A DNA stretch of 34,977 bases, taken from the NCBI GenBank assembly GCA_003235715.1, contig QJVM01000020.1:1-34977 (forward strand). The letters run 5' to 3'. The stretch comes from Nitrospirota bacterium. Its GTDB lineage: Bacteria; Nitrospirota; Thermodesulfovibrionia; SZUA-242. Below, one piece after another: positions 1-9,140 of the stretch. The notes beneath the pieces were generated by a model. That model had not been told where the DNA came from. It worked only from the letters and a program-made list of their open reading frames with translations, and did not search any database. A program made the position numbers and the translations under genes. Numbering within the stretch: the stretch's first letter is position 1; each line of letters opens with the position of its first letter.

Positions 1-419
1 ACCAGGGAGATATTCAAGGCCATGTCGAGGGATCCATCGGGAGGTTCGGCGGCCGCGGACAACGGGCACTTGTGGCGGAGGGAGGCAAACCGGCCCTTAC
101 CCGGTTCCGGATTGCCGGTGTCTCAAGGGGCGTCTGCCTGGTCGAGGTGGAACCCGTCACCGGGAGAACCCATCAGATCCGGATTCACCTTGCAGGTATC
201 GGATTGCCCATCCTGGGGGACCGGATGTACGGTACCGGCGCCGGTCTGTGCGGGAGCCCCGACCCGGGCCTGATGCTCCACGCCTGGTCCCTGGCGTTTC
301 CGCACCCTGTAACCAAAACAGAACTGACCCTGAGGGCTGGCATCCCTAACCGGATGACCCTCTTCGGCCTGAACCTCGGACTTGTGATGCCGACGGGGTT
401 TCCGGCGCCTAAGCCTTGA
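1..419 (+). CDS. RluA-family pseudouridine synthase, C-terminal part (5' end outside window)
   Basis: The reading frame is open from the left edge (codons begin at position 3) to a TGA at 417-419, so only about the last 138 residues are present. The segment EPVTGRTHQIRIHLAGIGLP is the conserved C-terminal motif of RluA-type enzymes, which convert uridine to pseudouridine in 23S rRNA or tRNA. It is preceded by the usual substrate-loop pattern (GHVEGSIGR... then GGKPALTRFRI). The catalytic HxRLDxxTSG block, which would lie further upstream, is not in the window, so activity and the exact subfamily (RluA, RluC or RluD) cannot be decided. The end overlaps the convergent acnA gene by 11 bp. Family assignment is secure; subgroup is not. 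Confidence 0.9.
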   Translation, partial: QGDIQGHVEGSIGRFGGRGQRALVAEGGKPALTRFRIAGVSRGVCLVEVEPVTGRTHQIRIHLAGIGLPILGDRMYGTGAGLCGSPDPGLMLHAWSLAFPHPVTKTELTLRAGIPNRMTLFGLNLGLVMPTGFPAPKP

Positions 420-3141
420 TCATTTCCCGGAGCACGGTCTGCAGGATTCCGCCATTACGGATATACCGGACGTCGACCGGGCTGTCCACTCGGGCCACGA
501 CCTCGAAACGGGTGACAGAGCCCGCGTCGCCTGCAGCCGTGACGGCCACAAAGATCTCTTTTCCCGTGAGTCCCAGGGTCTCCGCATTTTCGTCCGGCTT
601 GAACTGTAAGGGCATTACTCCCATCCCGACAAGATTGGAACGGTGAATCCTCTCGTAGCTTTCGGCAATCACGGCCTTTATGCCCAGAAGTGTGGTGCCC
701 TTTGCGGCCCAGTCGCGACTCGACCCGGTTCCATATTCCTTCCCGGCAAGGACCAGAAGCGGAACGCCTTCGGCCTGGTATCGCATTGAAGCCTCGTACA
801 TCGAGGTTACCGATCCGTCGGGCAGATAGGTCGTGTACCCTCCCTCGGTTCCCGGGGCCAGGCGGTTGCGGATGCGGATATGGGCAAAGGTTCCACGCAT
901 CATGACCTCGTGATTTCCCCGGCGGGACCCGTAAGAATTGAAGTCCTCGGGTTCCACGCCCTTTGCGACCAGATATTGTCCGGCCGGAGAATTCTTCGGG
1001 ATGGAACCCGCGGGTGAAATATGGTCTGTGGTGACCGAATCGCCCAGGAACGCCAGGACCCGGGCCGCCCGAATGGGTCCTATTTCCCCCGCAGAACCCG
1101 TGAGGTTGTCAAAGAACGTGGGCTCCTGAATATAGGTGGACGAAGCGTCCCAACGGTATATTTCACCCGAGGGTGCCTCCACGGCCTTCCAGTGCGCATC
1201 GCCCTCGAAAGCCAGGGCATATTCCGAGGAAAACATCTCGGGCGCAACCTTGGTCAGAACCTGGCCCACCTCTTCATCGCTCGGCCAGATATCGCGGAGA
1301 TAGACCGGGGTGCCGTTCGGGTCGTGAGCCAGAGGGTCGTTCATGAAATCCATGTTCATGGTCCCGGCGATGGCATAGGCCACCACAAGCGCGGGGCTGG
1401 CCAGGTAGTTCGCCTTGACCAGGGGGTTCACCCGGCCCTCAAAGTTCCTGTTTCCGGACAGCACGGAAACCGACACGAGGTCGTGGTCGCGGATTGCAGC
1501 GGCAATGGGTTCACGGAGAGGTCCGCTGTTTCCGATGCACGTTGCGCATCCATGACCCACCACGTGAAACTTGAGCGCCTCGAGGTAGGGCAGGAGACCT
1601 GAGGCCTCAAGATACCGCTGCACGGCCCTCGACCCCGGCGTGAGACTGGTCTTGACCCAGGGTTTTACGGAAATACCCCGTTCAACGGCGTTTCTGGCCA
1701 GAAGGCCGGCTCCCATCAGAACGGAAGGATTGGACGTGTTGGTACAGGAGGTAATGGCCGCAATCACGACCGAACCGTGTGTGAGATAGAAATTCTCCAC
1801 GGGCGCTCCCCCGGAGACCGGAACGTTCAGATGACAGACGACGTCGTCACACCGGCTGCCGGTGATGGCGGAAGGGTCGGCTGGCCTCCCTCCTTCCGTG
1901 GTCCAGTCTCCAACGCCGTGCGCTTCAGGGGCAGGCTTCCCATAGACCTGGGTCAAGGTTTCAATAAAGGCCTTTCGGGCATTCGAAAGAGGGATTCGGT
2001 CCTGCGGCCGTTTAGGGCCGGCTATGGACGGGACAACCTCACGCATATCAATAGTAAGTGTCTCTGAATAGGACACAGGGGACGCCGTGCGGAAAAGTCC
2101 CTGCGCCCTGCAGTAGGCCTCCACCAGTAAAATCGACTCTGGAGAACGGCCCGTGAGTCTGAGGTATCGGAGCGTTTCCTCGTCGACCGGAAAGAAGCCG
2201 GAAGTTGCTCCGTACTCCGGGGCCATGTTGGCCAATGTAGCCCGGTCGGGCAGGGTCAGATGGTCCAGCCCTTCACCGAAAAACTCAACGAGTTTGCCGA
2301 CTACTCCGTGTTTGCGGAGCCGTTCGGTGACGGTAAGCACGAGATCCGTGGCCGTAAGGCCCCTGCCGGGCTTGCCCTTCAATTCAACGCCCACCACCCT
2401 GGGAAGGGTCATGTAGAGGGGTTGTCCCAGCATGACGGCCTCGGCTTCTATGCCTCCGACACCCCAGCCCAGAATGCCGAGACCATTGATCATGGTGGTA
2501 TGAGAGTCGGTCCCCACGAGAGAGTCCGGGAAGGCCAGGAGACGGCCCTCAACCTCCCGGGTCTGAACGCAGGTAGCCAGAAACTCGAGATTCACCTGGT
2601 GAACGATTCCGCTATTGGGCGTGACCACCCGGAAATTCTTCACGGCTTGCTGGCCCCAGCGGATGAACGAATAACGCTCACCGTTTCTTTCATATTCACG
2701 ATCGAGGTTTCGCTTGATCGAATCCGTGGTTCCGAAGGCATCGACCTGCACCGAGTGGTCGATTACGAGGTCGACGGGAAGCAGGGGATTGATCCGGGCC
2801 GCATCGATACCCGCCTTGGCCACAGCGGAACGCATGGCGGCAATGTCCACAAGGGCCGGCACCCCGGTAAAATCCTGAAGCAGGACCCGTGCGGGCATAA
2901 AGGGAATTTCCACGTCGTCCGATGCGTCCGGGCTCCAGCGCGCTATCGCCCGGACGTGGTCCTCGGTTATGCTGAACCCATCAAGATTTCGCAGGGCGGC
3001 CTCAAGAAGCACCTTGATGACCATGGGCAGCCCTGAGACAGAAATCTTTTCAGTCTTCTGGAAGGCATCAAGACTGAAATAGCCTGGGCGGGAGCCGATA
3101 TCCAGTCGTGAAAGGGTTTTGAAAGAGTCCACAATTGGCAT
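409..3141 (-). CDS. acnA: aconitate hydratase AcnA
   Basis: A monomeric aconitase/IRP1-type enzyme that isomerises citrate to isocitrate through cis-aconitate in the TCA cycle, using a [4Fe-4S] cluster. The cluster ligands are visible: the Cys of ITSCTNTSNPSVL and the two Cys of GCATCIGNSGPL. The swivel domain follows, with GDSVTTDHISPAG and, near the C-terminus, the substrate-binding GSSRDWAAKG. At about 910 residues it has normal AcnA length. The frame extends upstream to a TTG at 3162, but the ATG at 3141 is preferred because GGAG lies 10 nt before it and MPIVDSF resembles usual AcnA N-termini. It is divergent from the PagL-like gene and the shared region holds a perfect inverted repeat. 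In many anaerobes AcnB replaces AcnA, so this is the IRP-like version. Confidence 0.97.
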   Translation of the reverse strand: MPIVDSFKTLSRLDIGSRPGYFSLDAFQKTEKISVSGLPMVIKVLLEAALRNLDGFSITEDHVRAIARWSPDASDDVEIPFMPARVLLQDFTGVPALVDIAAMRSAVAKAGIDAARINPLLPVDLVIDHSVQVDAFGTTDSIKRNLDREYERNGERYSFIRWGQQAVKNFRVVTPNSGIVHQVNLEFLATCVQTREVEGRLLAFPDSLVGTDSHTTMINGLGILGWGVGGIEAEAVMLGQPLYMTLPRVVGVELKGKPGRGLTATDLVLTVTERLRKHGVVGKLVEFFGEGLDHLTLPDRATLANMAPEYGATSGFFPVDEETLRYLRLTGRSPESILLVEAYCRAQGLFRTASPVSYSETLTIDMREVVPSIAGPKRPQDRIPLSNARKAFIETLTQVYGKPAPEAHGVGDWTTEGGRPADPSAITGSRCDDVVCHLNVPVSGGAPVENFYLTHGSVVIAAITSCTNTSNPSVLMGAGLLARNAVERGISVKPWVKTSLTPGSRAVQRYLEASGLLPYLEALKFHVVGHGCATCIGNSGPLREPIAAAIRDHDLVSVSVLSGNRNFEGRVNPLVKANYLASPALVVAYAIAGTMNMDFMNDPLAHDPNGTPVYLRDIWPSDEEVGQVLTKVAPEMFSSEYALAFEGDAHWKAVEAPSGEIYRWDASSTYIQEPTFFDNLTGSAGEIGPIRAARVLAFLGDSVTTDHISPAGSIPKNSPAGQYLVAKGVEPEDFNSYGSRRGNHEVMMRGTFAHIRIRNRLAPGTEGGYTTYLPDGSVTSMYEASMRYQAEGVPLLVLAGKEYGTGSSRDWAAKGTTLLGIKAVIAESYERIHRSNLVGMGVMPLQFKPDENAETLGLTGKEIFVAVTAAGDAGSVTRFEVVARVDSPVDVRYIRNGGILQTVLREMIKA

Positions 3142-3170
3142 CCTGTTGTTTCTCCATTCCAAGAAAATGG

Positions 3171-3195
3171 GTTGGACAGGAGCGGCCCGTCCAAC
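3171..3195. repeat. inverted repeat between acnA and the PagL-like gene
   Basis: The arms GTTGGAC (3171-3177) and GTCCAAC (3189-3195) are perfectly complementary across an 11-nt spacer. After one mismatch, GG/CC can continue the stem inward. It lies 30 nt upstream of the acnA start and inside the predicted acnA leader. It may be an operator or a 5' UTR hairpin; the sequence alone does not decide. Confidence 0.5.
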
Positions 3196-3206
3196 GCAAG
3201 GTGTTC

Positions 3207-3212
3207 ATTATA
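3207..3212 (-). promoter_or_regulatory. candidate acnA -10 element
   Basis: On the minus strand this reads TATAAT, a perfect -10 box, 66 nt upstream of the chosen acnA ATG. No good TTGACA-like -35 is seen 16-18 nt further upstream, so activation by another factor is possible. The same AT-rich stretch reads TATAAA on the plus strand and could also serve the divergent PagL-like gene. Confidence 0.4.
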
Positions 3213-3269
3213 AACAATAGGTCGGGCCGGCGACCTGCCGGAGTACCTGAACATGCGGGAGCGAAGAAC

Positions 3270-3851
3270 ATGAAATCCTGGGCCCGGAGGATGGGTTTGG
3301 CTCTCCTGGCGATGGCGCTCGTTCTGGCCGGGGCCGACACCCTCACGGCCGGCGTTTCCCGGGAGGGCATCCCTGACCGGTACGGGCTGTCTATCCTGTG
3401 GGGGACCATGGCTGAGCCCGTTCGTGGTCGGACGTTCTTTTTGGCCAATGGGTTTGCCCTTCTGGATTACGAGCGGGTTTGGGGGCATCGCGCCCCGCCG
3501 GGACTTCGCTTCAAGATAGAGGCCAGCCTGGGCGGTAGCGCAGACGACCGGTTCCGACTGATGGCCTCTGCCGGCATTATGGCCTTTCAATATCTGCCCT
3601 TGCCAAAGATCCGTGCCGTCCATCCCTACATCGAGGCAGGTGTGGGATTGATCTACTCGGATTTCCGGGTCCGGGGCCAGGGATTGAACGTGAACTTCAA
3701 TCCCCAGGCAGGGTTGGGGTTTGAGGTGGGTCGGGACGAGGACCGTCCCTGGATTCTGGCCCTTCGCGTTCATCACATGTCCAACGGTGGCCTCCACCCC
3801 GATAACCGTGGGGTGAATTCAGGCGTGATCCAGATCGGTCGATATTTTTAG
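3270..3851 (+). CDS. PagL-like acyloxyacyl hydrolase / lipid A deacylase family outer-membrane protein
   Basis: A 193-residue secreted protein with a signal peptide (MKSWARRMGLALLAMALVLA) and alternating aromatic/hydrophobic segments typical of a small outer-membrane beta-barrel. Near the C-terminus, HHMSNGGLHPDNRGVNS resembles the active site of PagL, which removes the 3-O-acyl chain of lipid A. H169 and S171 match the catalytic His-x-Ser pair. The position 12 residues after the Ser, Glu in PagL, is Asn here (N183), so catalysis may use another acid or be lost. The start at 3270 is chosen over an ORF start at 3135 because GGGAG lies 8 nt upstream and a clean signal peptide begins here. The stop is 6 nt before the next gene, implying co-transcription. 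Family confidence is moderate to good; substrate is unproven. Confidence 0.7.
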   Translation: MKSWARRMGLALLAMALVLAGADTLTAGVSREGIPDRYGLSILWGTMAEPVRGRTFFLANGFALLDYERVWGHRAPPGLRFKIEASLGGSADDRFRLMASAGIMAFQYLPLPKIRAVHPYIEAGVGLIYSDFRVRGQGLNVNFNPQAGLGFEVGRDEDRPWILALRVHHMSNGGLHPDNRGVNSGVIQIGRYF

Positions 3852-3857
3852 AAAGCG

Positions 3858-4643
3858 ATGATCTGCCCCAAATGTGAGCGTCCGGAAGTCGAGGGTATCC
3901 CGGAGTGCCCGAAGTGCGGGATCGTCTTTGCCAAATACCGCAGAGGTGAGGATGTCCATGGCCCTTACCAAACGCGCCTGGGTATGGATGCGGGTGCCAC
4001 GGAACCTCTCGCGACCTCCACGAGGGAGCGGTTGCTAACCCGCGTCTTGCGGCGTATGGTTCACGTGCCCGATGAGGTTTCGCTGTTGCATGTTCTGGGA
4101 CGGGCAGCCCTCTATGCGATCCTTCTGGTCTGGGGACTCCGATTTGTTTCGAGCTCGGTCGAGGGTAATTACGCCGGAAGTTCGTTCATGCACCTCGTGA
4201 ATCTTCCTTTCCATGAGGCCGGCCATTTCATCCTGGGATTCTTCGGCCGCTTCGTCTCGGTGCTGGGGGGAAGCCTGATGCAGCTTCTGGTGCCTCTCGT
4301 CTGTATCGTCGCCTTTCTGTCCACGGTCCGTGACCCGTATGCCGCTTCCGTGTCCACATGGTGGTTGGGCGAAAGTTTCATCGATCTGGCTCCCTACATT
4401 AATGATGCAAGGGACCTGCAGCTGATCCTGCTGGGAGGGGTCACGGGGCGGGAGGTGGAAGACTACCATGACTGGCAGTACCTCCTGGGACGATTGAACC
4501 TGCTCGGACACGACCATGTGCTGGCCCGTTGGGCGCATGGGCTGGGGGCACTGCTGATCGGAACGGCCTTCTTGTGGGGTGGCTATCTTCTTTGCCGTCA
4601 GTTTCAGCGGGTCCTCCGTCAGCCTCCGGGCTTCAAGGGGTGA
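3858..4643 (+). CDS. zinc-ribbon plus M50-like (HEAGH) integral membrane metallopeptidase
   Basis: The first 30 residues form a zinc ribbon (CPKC at 3-6, CPKCG at 17-21). After a linker of about 50 residues come several hydrophobic segments (roughly 80-98, 139-156, 227-247). HEAGH at 119-123, in the context NLPFHEAGHFILGFFG, fits the HExxH zinc site of site-2-protease-like (M50) membrane enzymes. A downstream segment, IDLAPYINDARD (175-186), could supply the third metal ligand. This arrangement resembles a group of uncharacterised bacterial membrane proteins; no substrate is known to me. It starts 6 nt after the PagL-like stop (GAAAG before ATG), so the two are probably one transcript acting at the cell envelope. 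A small CCGGC/GCCGG hairpin follows the stop but has no T-run. Confidence 0.65.
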   Translation: MICPKCERPEVEGIPECPKCGIVFAKYRRGEDVHGPYQTRLGMDAGATEPLATSTRERLLTRVLRRMVHVPDEVSLLHVLGRAALYAILLVWGLRFVSSSVEGNYAGSSFMHLVNLPFHEAGHFILGFFGRFVSVLGGSLMQLLVPLVCIVAFLSTVRDPYAASVSTWWLGESFIDLAPYINDARDLQLILLGGVTGREVEDYHDWQYLLGRLNLLGHDHVLARWAHGLGALLIGTAFLWGGYLLCRQFQRVLRQPPGFKG

Positions 4644-4710
4644 CCGGCTTCGGGCCGGAACGGAAGTGGGCGGTGATGAATCAGAAGGGGAAAGGAGGGA
4701 AGGGGACGTA

Positions 4711-5460
4711 TCAGACGTCCGACCGGTGAAGCTCGTTCTCTGCAACCGAAGGGCTGTCCTCGGGGCTGTCGGCAGAATCGGCCTCGGGATCCGACAGGGG
4801 AGAGGTTTCCTCCACGGGCTTCTCGTCCATCAACTCCTGCTCGTCGGTTTCCGGAAAGCTTAGCTGTGACCCCGTAGCGTCCAGTTCGCGTATTTCTTCC
4901 AGAGACGGATGTTGGGGTTCCTGGCCGTCCATCTCCTCAATGTCCCTTAACGTTGGAAGTTCGGAGATGGTATTGAGGCCAAAATACTGAAGAAATTCAG
5001 GAGTCGTCCCATAAAGAAGGGGGCGGCCCGGCATCTCCTTTCGGCCCAGAATCTTCACGAGTTTCCGGTCCAGAAGCGTCTTTATGGTTCCATCCGAACT
5101 CACCCCCCGGATGGCGTCCACCTCTGCCTTGATTACGGGTTGTTTGTAAGCGATGATCGCAAGGGTTTCGAGGGCGGCCTGGGAGAGTTTGTTGGATACC
5201 TTCACCGATTCAAGCTTTCGGAGCCAGGGGGAACACTCCAGGCGGGTAAGCATCTGAAAGCCTTCGGCCACGCGGACCACCTGGAGCCCGCTCTGGCGCT
5301 GGTCGTATTCCGCCGCCAGTTCGTCGACCAGAGCGGTAATTTCCGAATCCTTGATCCCCTCGATCACGTCCCGGATCTGCTTCAGAGATAGAGGGGCAGG
5401 CGACACGAAAAGCAGTGCTTCAACTATGGATTTTCGATTTTCCAGCGCGACTTCGGCCAT
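4711..5460 (-). CDS. scpB: segregation and condensation protein B
   Basis: ScpB is the winged-helix kleisin partner that joins SMC and ScpA in chromosome condensation. Family hallmarks are visible: IVEALLFVSPAPLSLKQI at the start, LSQAALETLAIIAYKQPVIK in the first winged helix, and GRPLLYGTTPEFLQYFGL in the second. The last 60 or so residues form an acidic, Ser/Pro-rich tail that is long for this family. The frame opens at a TTG at 5499; the ATG at 5460 is taken because MAEVALENRK gives normal ScpB spacing, but no start has a convincing ribosome site. scpA, usually just upstream, is absent; instead the gene faces away from the glnB promoter region. Confidence 0.93.
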   Translation of the reverse strand: MAEVALENRKSIVEALLFVSPAPLSLKQIRDVIEGIKDSEITALVDELAAEYDQRQSGLQVVRVAEGFQMLTRLECSPWLRKLESVKVSNKLSQAALETLAIIAYKQPVIKAEVDAIRGVSSDGTIKTLLDRKLVKILGRKEMPGRPLLYGTTPEFLQYFGLNTISELPTLRDIEEMDGQEPQHPSLEEIRELDATGSQLSFPETDEQELMDEKPVEETSPLSDPEADSADSPEDSPSVAENELHRSDV

Positions 5461-5597
5461 AAGAGACGTGACCATATCAGATCGATTTCGGCATGTCAAT
5501 AAAGGGAGGAATGCCTAAACATTAATCAGAGTGATGCTATAAAAATGGGCACGGGAACCTAGCTACATGGGAGGCTGCCTCGGCGGCAGTTTTGTAA

Positions 5598-6086
<489 letters not shown>

Positions 6087-6195
6087 AACGAAGCCCTCAG
6101 CCCGCTTTGGGACAGGGTGCAACCCCAATGATTCAGTGATGCGGCCGGGAGCCGCCCATTAACAACCTACACCAAGTAGCGAAGGAGGCCGTTTT

Positions 6196-7608
6196 ATGAC
6201 ACCCAAAGACGTTCTGGCTTTGGCCAGCAAGAACAAGGTTCAGTTTGTGGATCTCAAATTCATTGATTTCCCCGGTATCTGGCAGCATTTTGCCGTTCCG
6301 GTGGAAGAACTTCAAGAAGAGGTCTTCGAGGAAGGGCTGGGGTTTGACGGTTCGAGCATTCGCGGCTGGAAATCCATCAATACGAGCGATATGCTTGTGG
6401 TTCCAGACCCGGCGACCGCTTTCCTGGACCCGTTCCCGAAGTACCCCACGTTGAGCATTTCTTGCAACATCGTGGATCCCATCACCAAGGAGCCTTACGA
6501 AAGGGATCCCAGAAATATCGCACAGAAAGCGGCGAGCTACATGCAAAGTCTGAACGTGGCGGATACGGCCTATTTCGGACCTGAGGCGGAGTTTTTTATC
6601 TTTGACGATATTCGGTATGGGCAGAATGCCAACAGTGGATTCTATTTCATTGATTCTGTTGAAGGAACCTGGAATACGGGCCGTGAGGAGGGTCCGAACC
6701 TCGGTTACAAACCCCGGCACAAGGAAGGCTACTTCCCGGTTCCGCCCACGGACAGCATGGTGGACATCCGGTCTGAAATGTGTGATGAGATGAAGAAGAT
6801 CGGCATCTACGTGGAACGGGAGCATCACGAGGTGGCCACAGCCGGACAGGCGGAAATCGATATGAGGTTCGCGCCGCTCGTTGAAATGGCGGACAAGCTG
6901 ATGATCTTCAAATACGTGATCAAGAACGTGGCCCGTCGACACGGAAAAACGGTAACCTTTATGCCTAAGCCACTCTTTTCGGATAACGGCTCAGGGATGC
7001 ATACTCATCAGAGCCTTTGGAAGGGCGGCAAGCCGCTTTTTGCAGGCAATGAGTATGCTGGGCTGAGCGAAATGGCCCTTTATTACATCGGAGGGATTAT
7101 CAAGCACGCTGCCGCACTCACGGCGCTGACCAATCCGACGACGAATTCATACAAGCGTCTTGTCCCGGGGTTCGAAGCGCCCGTAAATCTGGCCTATTCC
7201 GGCCGGAACCGTTCGGCGGCCATCCGTATTCCGATGTATTCGGCAAGCCCTAAGGCCAAACGTGTGGAAGTACGGTTTCCGGATCCTTCATGTAACCCCT
7301 ATATCGCCTTCTCCGCCATGCTGATGGCCGGACTCGATGGAATCGAGAACAAGATTCATCCCGGCGAGCCACTCGATAAGGATATTTACGATCTTGACCC
7401 CGAAGAACTTGCCGGGGTTCCAGCGGTTCCCGCGAGCTTGGAGGATGCTCTGGATGCCCTTGAAACAGACCACGAGTTTCTAAAGAAAGGGGACGTCTTT
7501 ACTGAGGATGCCCTCATGGCCTGGATCAATTACAAAAGGAACAACGAGGTGAACGCCCTGAGGCAGCGGCCGCATCCCCATGAGTTCTTCATGTACTACG
7601 ATATCTAA
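6196..7608 (+). CDS. glnA: glutamine synthetase, type I (beta)
   Basis: Catalyses ATP-dependent condensation of glutamate and ammonia to glutamine as a cytoplasmic dodecamer. At 470 residues it is full length. Visible motifs are [12 protein letters not shown] near residue 50, [10 protein letters not shown] (128-137), the ATP-binding [16 protein letters not shown] (258-273) and [17 protein letters not shown] (313-329). [10 protein letters not shown] places the adenylylation tyrosine at Y398, so this is the adenylylated GS I-beta form. AAGGAGG lies 7 nt before the ATG. A strong terminator follows, closing the glnBA operon. PII next door is its usual indirect regulator. Confidence 0.98.
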   Translation: MTPKDVLALASKNKVQFVDLKFIDFPGIWQHFAVPVEELQEEVFEEGLGFDGSSIRGWKSINTSDMLVVPDPATAFLDPFPKYPTLSISCNIVDPITKEPYERDPRNIAQKAASYMQSLNVADTAYFGPEAEFFIFDDIRYGQNANSGFYFIDSVEGTWNTGREEGPNLGYKPRHKEGYFPVPPTDSMVDIRSEMCDEMKKIGIYVEREHHEVATAGQAEIDMRFAPLVEMADKLMIFKYVIKNVARRHGKTVTFMPKPLFSDNGSGMHTHQSLWKGGKPLFAGNEYAGLSEMALYYIGGIIKHAAALTALTNPTTNSYKRLVPGFEAPVNLAYSGRNRSAAIRIPMYSASPKAKRVEVRFPDPSCNPYIAFSAMLMAGLDGIENKIHPGEPLDKDIYDLDPEELAGVPAVPASLEDALDALETDHEFLKKGDVFTEDALMAWINYKRNNEVNALRQRPHPHEFFMYYDI

Positions 7609-7639
7609 TCCTCTTTAGTAGAGAGACTGATGTTCCGCA

Positions 7640-7672
7640 GGGCCCCGGACTCAACGTCCGGGGCCCTTTGCT
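7640..7672 (+). terminator. rho-independent terminator after glnA
   Basis: An 11-bp perfect GC-rich stem (GGGCCCCGGAC, 7640-7650, with GTCCGGGGCCC, 7656-7666) encloses a 5-nt loop and is followed by TTTGCTT. It lies 31 nt after the glnA stop. Confidence 0.85.
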
Positions 7673-7689
7673 TGACCGGAGGATGAAAA

Positions 7690-7719
7690 TTGAAGTGAAT
7701 GGCTTCTGTAACCTAAAAT
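7690..7719 (+). promoter_or_regulatory. candidate sigma-70 promoter for miaB-mtaB
   Basis: TTGAAG (7690-7695) and TAAAAT (7714-7719) are separated by 18 nt, giving a start near 7726, about 50 nt before the chosen miaB ATG. It sits just past the glnA terminator, where a new transcription unit is expected. Confidence 0.5.
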
Positions 7720-7777
7720 ATCCGGCCGCTTCTGGGCTGGACAGAGTGTGCTAGGGCAGGAAACTGAACCGACGAAC

Positions 7778-9085
7778 ATGGAAAAGACCTTCTATATCAA
7801 GACCCTCGGATGTCAGATGAACGTCCACGACTCTGAAAAGATTGCCGGGATCCTGGAAGGGCAGGGGTATCGCGCTGCGGCCGAACAGGATGGGGCGGAC
7901 CTGGTTGTCATCAATACGTGCAGCATAAGGGAAAAGGCCGACCAGAAGTTCTTCAGCGAGCTCGGAAAGATCTGCCGGACCAAGGCGGAGAAACCCGATC
8001 TTCAGGTGGCGGTAGCCGGTTGTATTGCCCAGCAACAGGGCCGGAGAATACGGTCACGATTTCCCCAGGTGGATCTGGTCTTCGGACCCCAGAATATCCC
8101 CCGTCTCCCCGACCTCCTCCGAAACGCCCGGGGCCGTCCCGTGGCCACGGACGAAAACCCCGATTTTCATCTCGAAACCGTCCCCACCCGGCGACGGGAA
8201 GTTTTCAGGGCATGGGTTTCCATCATGTACGGCTGTGATAATTTCTGCTCCTATTGCATCGTTCCGCATACACGGGGAAGGGAACGAAGCAGACCCGTGG
8301 TCGACATCATCTCGGAAATCACCGGTCTCGCGAGCAACGGATGCATCGAAGTCACCCTTTTGGGCCAGAATGTGAACTCCTACGGAAAGGGGCTCATGGA
8401 CGGCGCTGCCTTTCCGGAACTTCTTGAAAAGGTAGCTCAAATTGAAAGATTGAAGCGGATTCGCTTTGTGACCTCCCACCCCAAGGACCTCTCGCCTGAG
8501 CTTATAGGGTCGTACCAGCGACTGGCGAAGCTCTGCAGCCACATTCATCTGCCTCTTCAGTCCGGCTCGGACCGGATTCTCGAGCGGATGAATCGTCGGT
8601 ATACCGTAAACCAGTATCGGGAAAAGGTTGGCTGGCTGAGAGCCGCACGGCCCGACATCGCCATCACGACGGACATCATTGTGGGGTTCCCGGGTGAAAC
8701 GCAGGCGGATTTCGACCGAACCATGGCTCTCGTTCGGGAGGTGGGTTACGACGGAATCTTTGCCTTCAAGTACTCGAAGAGACCCCATACCCAGGCTGTC
8801 CGTTTCGACGATCATGTTTCTGAAGAGGAGAAAGCCATCAGACTCGACGAGGTTCTGTCCGTGCAGGAAGATATCGGAGAGATACGAAACCAGGCCCTGG
8901 TCGGGTCGAAGCAGTCCGTGCTGGTGGAAGGCCACGTTCCCAATGAGACCGGCTGGCTGAGTGGCCGGACCTCAGGAAACAAGATTGTGCACTTTGAAGC
9001 CCCTGAAGACGTGATTGGCAATCTGGTATCCGTCCAAATTACAGAGGGTTACAGATTTTCCCTCAAGGGGAATCTTATATCCTGA
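7778..9085 (+). CDS. miaB: tRNA-2-methylthio-N6-dimethylallyladenosine synthase MiaB
   Basis: A radical-SAM methylthiotransferase that adds a methylthio group to i6A37 in tRNAs reading UNN codons. The N-terminal MTTase domain holds cluster ligands C12 (LGCQMNVHDSE), C48 (NTCSIREKA) and C82 (GCIAQQ). The radical-SAM cluster is CDNFCSYC (C153, C157, C160) followed by IVPHTRGRERS, and a TRAM domain closes the protein (VLVEGH... YRFSLKGNLIS). Length 435 is normal. The start at 7778 gives the usual MEKTFYIKTLGCQMN beginning; a GTG at 7748 is possible and neither has a strong ribosome site. A related paralogue, mtaB, follows after 55 bp. Confidence 0.95.
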   Translation: MEKTFYIKTLGCQMNVHDSEKIAGILEGQGYRAAAEQDGADLVVINTCSIREKADQKFFSELGKICRTKAEKPDLQVAVAGCIAQQQGRRIRSRFPQVDLVFGPQNIPRLPDLLRNARGRPVATDENPDFHLETVPTRRREVFRAWVSIMYGCDNFCSYCIVPHTRGRERSRPVVDIISEITGLASNGCIEVTLLGQNVNSYGKGLMDGAAFPELLEKVAQIERLKRIRFVTSHPKDLSPELIGSYQRLAKLCSHIHLPLQSGSDRILERMNRRYTVNQYREKVGWLRAARPDIAITTDIIVGFPGETQADFDRTMALVREVGYDGIFAFKYSKRPHTQAVRFDDHVSEEEKAIRLDEVLSVQEDIGEIRNQALVGSKQSVLVEGHVPNETGWLSGRTSGNKIVHFEAPEDVIGNLVSVQITEGYRFSLKGNLIS

Positions 9086-9140
9086 ACCCGAACGGGTTCC
9101 GTTTCAAGCACCGCAGGCCGTGCTTAAATCCCAGGGTCTC

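Noticed and set aside
2260..3036. Antisense frame of 258 codons opposite acnA
   Set aside because: Shadow of acnA; no ribosome site or domain.
6109..6135. Possible second sigma-54 site before glnA
   Set aside because: TGGGACAGGGTGC has only 8 nt between GG and GC, not 10.
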